This document shows, in pieces, positions 62,302 to 64,000 of a DNA stretch of 64,000 nucleotides. The translations under genes were made by a program, and so were the position numbers. The stretch is from Nonomuraea thailandensis (GTDB taxonomy: Bacteria > Actinomycetota > Actinomycetes > Streptosporangiales > Streptosporangiaceae). The stretch covers positions 4,113,501 to 4,177,500 of the forward strand of contig NZ_JAMZEB010000002.1 in the NCBI RefSeq assembly GCF_024172165.1, read 5' to 3'. Within the stretch, counting starts at the first letter, position 1, and each line of letters starts with the position of its first letter. Under the pieces are notes generated by a model. The model was not told where the DNA came from. It did not search any database and saw nothing but the letters and a program-made list of their open reading frames with translations.

Positions 62302-63414
62302 TCACCGGGAGAATCGCTCCGGGCGGAAGTCCGCGAGCATCTCGTCTCTCTTCCCGGTGAGGATCTCCGAGGCGAGCAGCCGGCCGAGGACCGGCCCGAG
62401 CGTGATGCCGCTGTGGGAAACGGCCTCGAAGTAGCCCGGCACCGCCGGCACCGCCCCCACCGAGGGGTATCCGTCGGCCGGGATCGGCCGGTTGGACACC
62501 CGGGTCTTCACGATGCGGGAGTCTCGCAGCTCGGGAACGACGTGCCGCGCCGACTCGTGGAGCAGCCGGGCGAGCTGCGCGGGATCTTCGCCTGTGTCGA
62601 TGAGGGCGTCGACCTCGCGGCTGTGGAGGAGCATCGAGGCGTCTCCGTCAGGGCGCAGCTCGAGGTGAGGCGCGTGCATGACGTGCTGAATCGGGACCCG
62701 GGCACAGCTGATCCGGGTGACGACGCCGGGTTCGTGGCGCATCGGGAGGTGCCGTGAGAGGAGCCCGGCGACGTGGGCGGCGCTGGGGCCCGCCGCGTTC
62801 ACGACGATGTCGGCGTCGAGACGGCTCCCGTCGGACAGCGTGACCGTCCGGACGCCCCCGCCGGCACCCGTGCCGAGGTCGCGGACCGCGGTGCCGAACC
62901 GGTGCTCGGCGCCGGACGCCACCGCCTGGCCGACCAGGCGGCCGACGAGGTGGCGTCCGTGCACCCAGGCTTCGTCGGGGTAGAACACGGCCGGGACCTC
63001 GACGGGCATGGTGAGAGCGGGTTCGAGGTGGCGGCGCACCTCGGCCCCTGTGCGCACCTCGACCCGGTAGTCCCAGCGGGCCAGCAGCTCGGCTGTCTTC
63101 AGGAGCTTCGCCTCCGCCGCGGGATCGTCCGTCCAGCGCAGGTGGCCGCTGGGGTACCACCAGGTGTCCGCGCCGATGGTCCTGGCGAGCTGACGGTGCT
63201 CGGCCATGCCCGCGACGTTCAGGTCGAAGTAGGACTTGCGGGCGGTCTTGTTGCTGGCGTTGACCCAGGAGAACGACCAGTCGGTGACGCCTTCGCCCGG
63301 CTGAGCCGCGTCGATGAAGATCACCTTGGCGCCGTGCCGGGACAGGTGCCACCCCACGCCGGCTCCGAGGATGCCCGCTCCGATGACGGCGACCTTCATG
63401 GACTCCATTCTCAT
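62302..63414 (-). CDS. FAD-dependent oxidase/dehydrogenase, DAO (glycine/D-amino acid oxidase) family
   Basis: A 370-residue flavoprotein. The N-terminal FAD fold is VAVIGAGILGAGVGWHLSRH; SFSWVNASNKTARKSYFDLN, DADIVVNAAGPSAAHVAGLL and the C-terminal VSHSGITLGPVLGRLLASEI are typical of the DAO family. It would oxidise an amine or D-amino acid. AAAGGGG supports ATG 63414; ATG 63399 with GGAG is equally possible. It borders decayed genes and has no obvious partner. Confidence 0.9.
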   Translation of the reverse strand: MRMESMKVAVIGAGILGAGVGWHLSRHGAKVIFIDAAQPGEGVTDWSFSWVNASNKTARKSYFDLNVAGMAEHRQLARTIGADTWWYPSGHLRWTDDPAAEAKLLKTAELLARWDYRVEVRTGAEVRRHLEPALTMPVEVPAVFYPDEAWVHGRHLVGRLVGQAVASGAEHRFGTAVRDLGTGAGGGVRTVTLSDGSRLDADIVVNAAGPSAAHVAGLLSRHLPMRHEPGVVTRISCARVPIQHVMHAPHLELRPDGDASMLLHSREVDALIDTGEDPAQLARLLHESARHVVPELRDSRIVKTRVSNRPIPADGYPSVGAVPAVPGYFEAVSHSGITLGPVLGRLLASEILTGKRDEMLADFRPERFSR

Positions 63415-63712
63415 GCACGCCCCTTTCCCATCGTGACCACGGCCCGTCAATTCACCATGCTGGTGGCGAGGGCCGACTGGATGCCGGGAACACGCTCGTG
63501 AAGCCAGTCCCCCCGCACTCGTACTCCCAGATGAGTGCCAGCAGCATGGAGAGCAGCCGGTGGTCGGCCAGGTGCCGTGACGCCATGCCCGACGACCTCG
63601 ATCGGGAGGATTCCCGGGGGAAGCGCAGCGCGGCGTTCGAGACGACCCCCGGACCACTGCCGGCCGTCTTCCCGGCCCGGCGCTCCACCCCGTGCGGCTG
63701 CGCTCGGCCGGG
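63415..63712. other. 298-bp gap, nothing recognised
   Basis: Open frames of 70-80 codons occur on both strands but none has a good start signal together with recognisable content. On the minus strand LADHRLLSMLLALIWEYECG is the only protein-like stretch and may be a remnant. Confidence 0.3.
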
Positions 63713-63943
63713 CTACTCGCCGCCGTCATAGCTGGATGCGCCCGGGTCGCCGTAGCGGCCGATGGTGTCAGCGCTGATGGTGATCGGGATGCCCACCGCC
63801 AGGGCCGTGACCAGGCCGGCCAGCAGGCCCCAGCCCTCGCTCGTGACGGCCGCCACCAACAGCCCGACCGCGAAGCCACACACGCCGCCGAACAGGCCCA
63901 CCCCCATCAGCAGCAGGCCCAACCACTCCAGTGCCGCCTTCAT
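63713..63943 (-). CDS. small two-span membrane protein (76 aa)
   Basis: A 76-residue protein with two hydrophobic segments (WLGLLLMGVGLFGGVCGFAV and WGLLAGLVTALAVGIPITIS) and a polar C-terminal tail. Its ATG overlaps the stop of a six-codon upstream ORF (ATGA) that has its own strong ribosome binding site. No family recognised. Confidence 0.6.
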   Translation of the reverse strand: MKAALEWLGLLLMGVGLFGGVCGFAVGLLVAAVTSEGWGLLAGLVTALAVGIPITISADTIGRYGDPGASSYDGGE

Positions 63944-63960
63944 CGCTCGCCGAAGCTCAT
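63940..63960 (-). CDS. six-codon upstream ORF coupled to the small membrane protein
   Basis: ATG 63960 follows GGAGGTGAGG at good spacing and encodes MSFGER before a TGA that overlaps the next ATG. The ribosome binding site of the unit lies in front of this mini-ORF rather than the membrane-protein ATG, so the mini-ORF may load ribosomes for the downstream gene. Confidence 0.4.
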   Translation of the reverse strand: MSFGER

Positions 63961-64000
63961 CGGCCTCACCTCCTCTCCACTGTAGGAGGAGACGGCCCGC

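Noticed and set aside
63498..63731. Plus-strand ORF with KPVPPHSYSQMSASSMESS start
   Set aside because: No ribosome binding site, composition not informative, and it overlaps the end of the small membrane-protein gene on the other strand.

Overview
The window is 64 kb of very GC-rich DNA. Genes are densely packed, GTG and TTG starts are frequent, and the families are typical of Actinobacteria: DUF574 methyltransferases, SigE-family ECF sigma factor, DUF1707, DUF6300, mycothiol-type MDMPI proteins, F420-type luciferase-like oxidoreductases, and STK-TPR kinases. A filamentous actinomycete of the Streptosporangiaceae/Nonomuraea kind fits best. That placement is an inference from family content, not from a marker gene. 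I see no rRNA, tRNA, CRISPR array or intact mobile element.

Layout. 1-8.6 kb: DUF1232 protein (cut by the window edge), luciferase-like oxidoreductase, a membrane protein coupled to a kinase-like stub, glutamine synthetase family enzyme, DUF574 methyltransferase, LysR divergent from an arginase-family enzyme, and an aromatic monooxygenase behind paired operators. 9-16.6 kb: secreted Thr/Pro-rich protein, STAS protein, archease converging on its partner RNA ligase RtcB, a PadR-SGNH hydrolase-phosphotransferase operon, a candidate 31-residue ORF, an OhrR-like regulator and a methyltransferase. 16.6-30 kb: a transmembrane HTH protein with an extracellular carbohydrate-binding-like domain, I36 inhibitor-like secreted protein, an MFS exporter and a distant LysR gene that share one palindrome, a TetR-tautomerase pair, a DnaE-type polymerase, and two methyltransferases. 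29.7-37.4 kb: secreted or membrane-anchored envelope proteins, a TetR/TIM-barrel divergent pair with a 20-bp perfect operator, and a DUF1835 protein. 37.5-43.8 kb: a five-gene sugar operon (LacI regulator, binding protein, two permeases, GH42 beta-galactosidase) in which every junction is a 4-bp stop/start overlap. 44-49.3 kb: AraC regulator, then a MarR-monooxygenase-efflux cassette. 49.4-56 kb: aldo/keto reductase with a MerR-type promoter, SigE-family sigma factor with its membrane partner, a tyrosine-recombinase homologue lacking catalytic residues, DUF1707 protein and a secreted phosphodiesterase. 56-64 kb: an accessory zone with decayed genes (Tn3 transposase, orotate phosphoribosyltransferase, TPR protein, sigma factor) around an MDMPI protein, a Ser/Thr kinase with a nearly exact 438-bp internal duplication, and a DAO-type oxidase.

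How it works together. Most units are small 'regulator plus enzyme or exporter' modules with visible palindromic operators, as expected of an accessory chromosome arm. The clearest pathway is uptake and hydrolysis of beta-galactosides under LacI control. No single large new system is evident. The most unusual items are the kinase with the recent internal repeat beside remnants of signalling genes, the HTH-TM-CBM protein, the inactive recombinase, operator sequences shared between distant loci, and several candidate small ORFs supported by promoters, ribosome binding sites or terminators. All family assignments were made by reading the sequence; no database search was possible.
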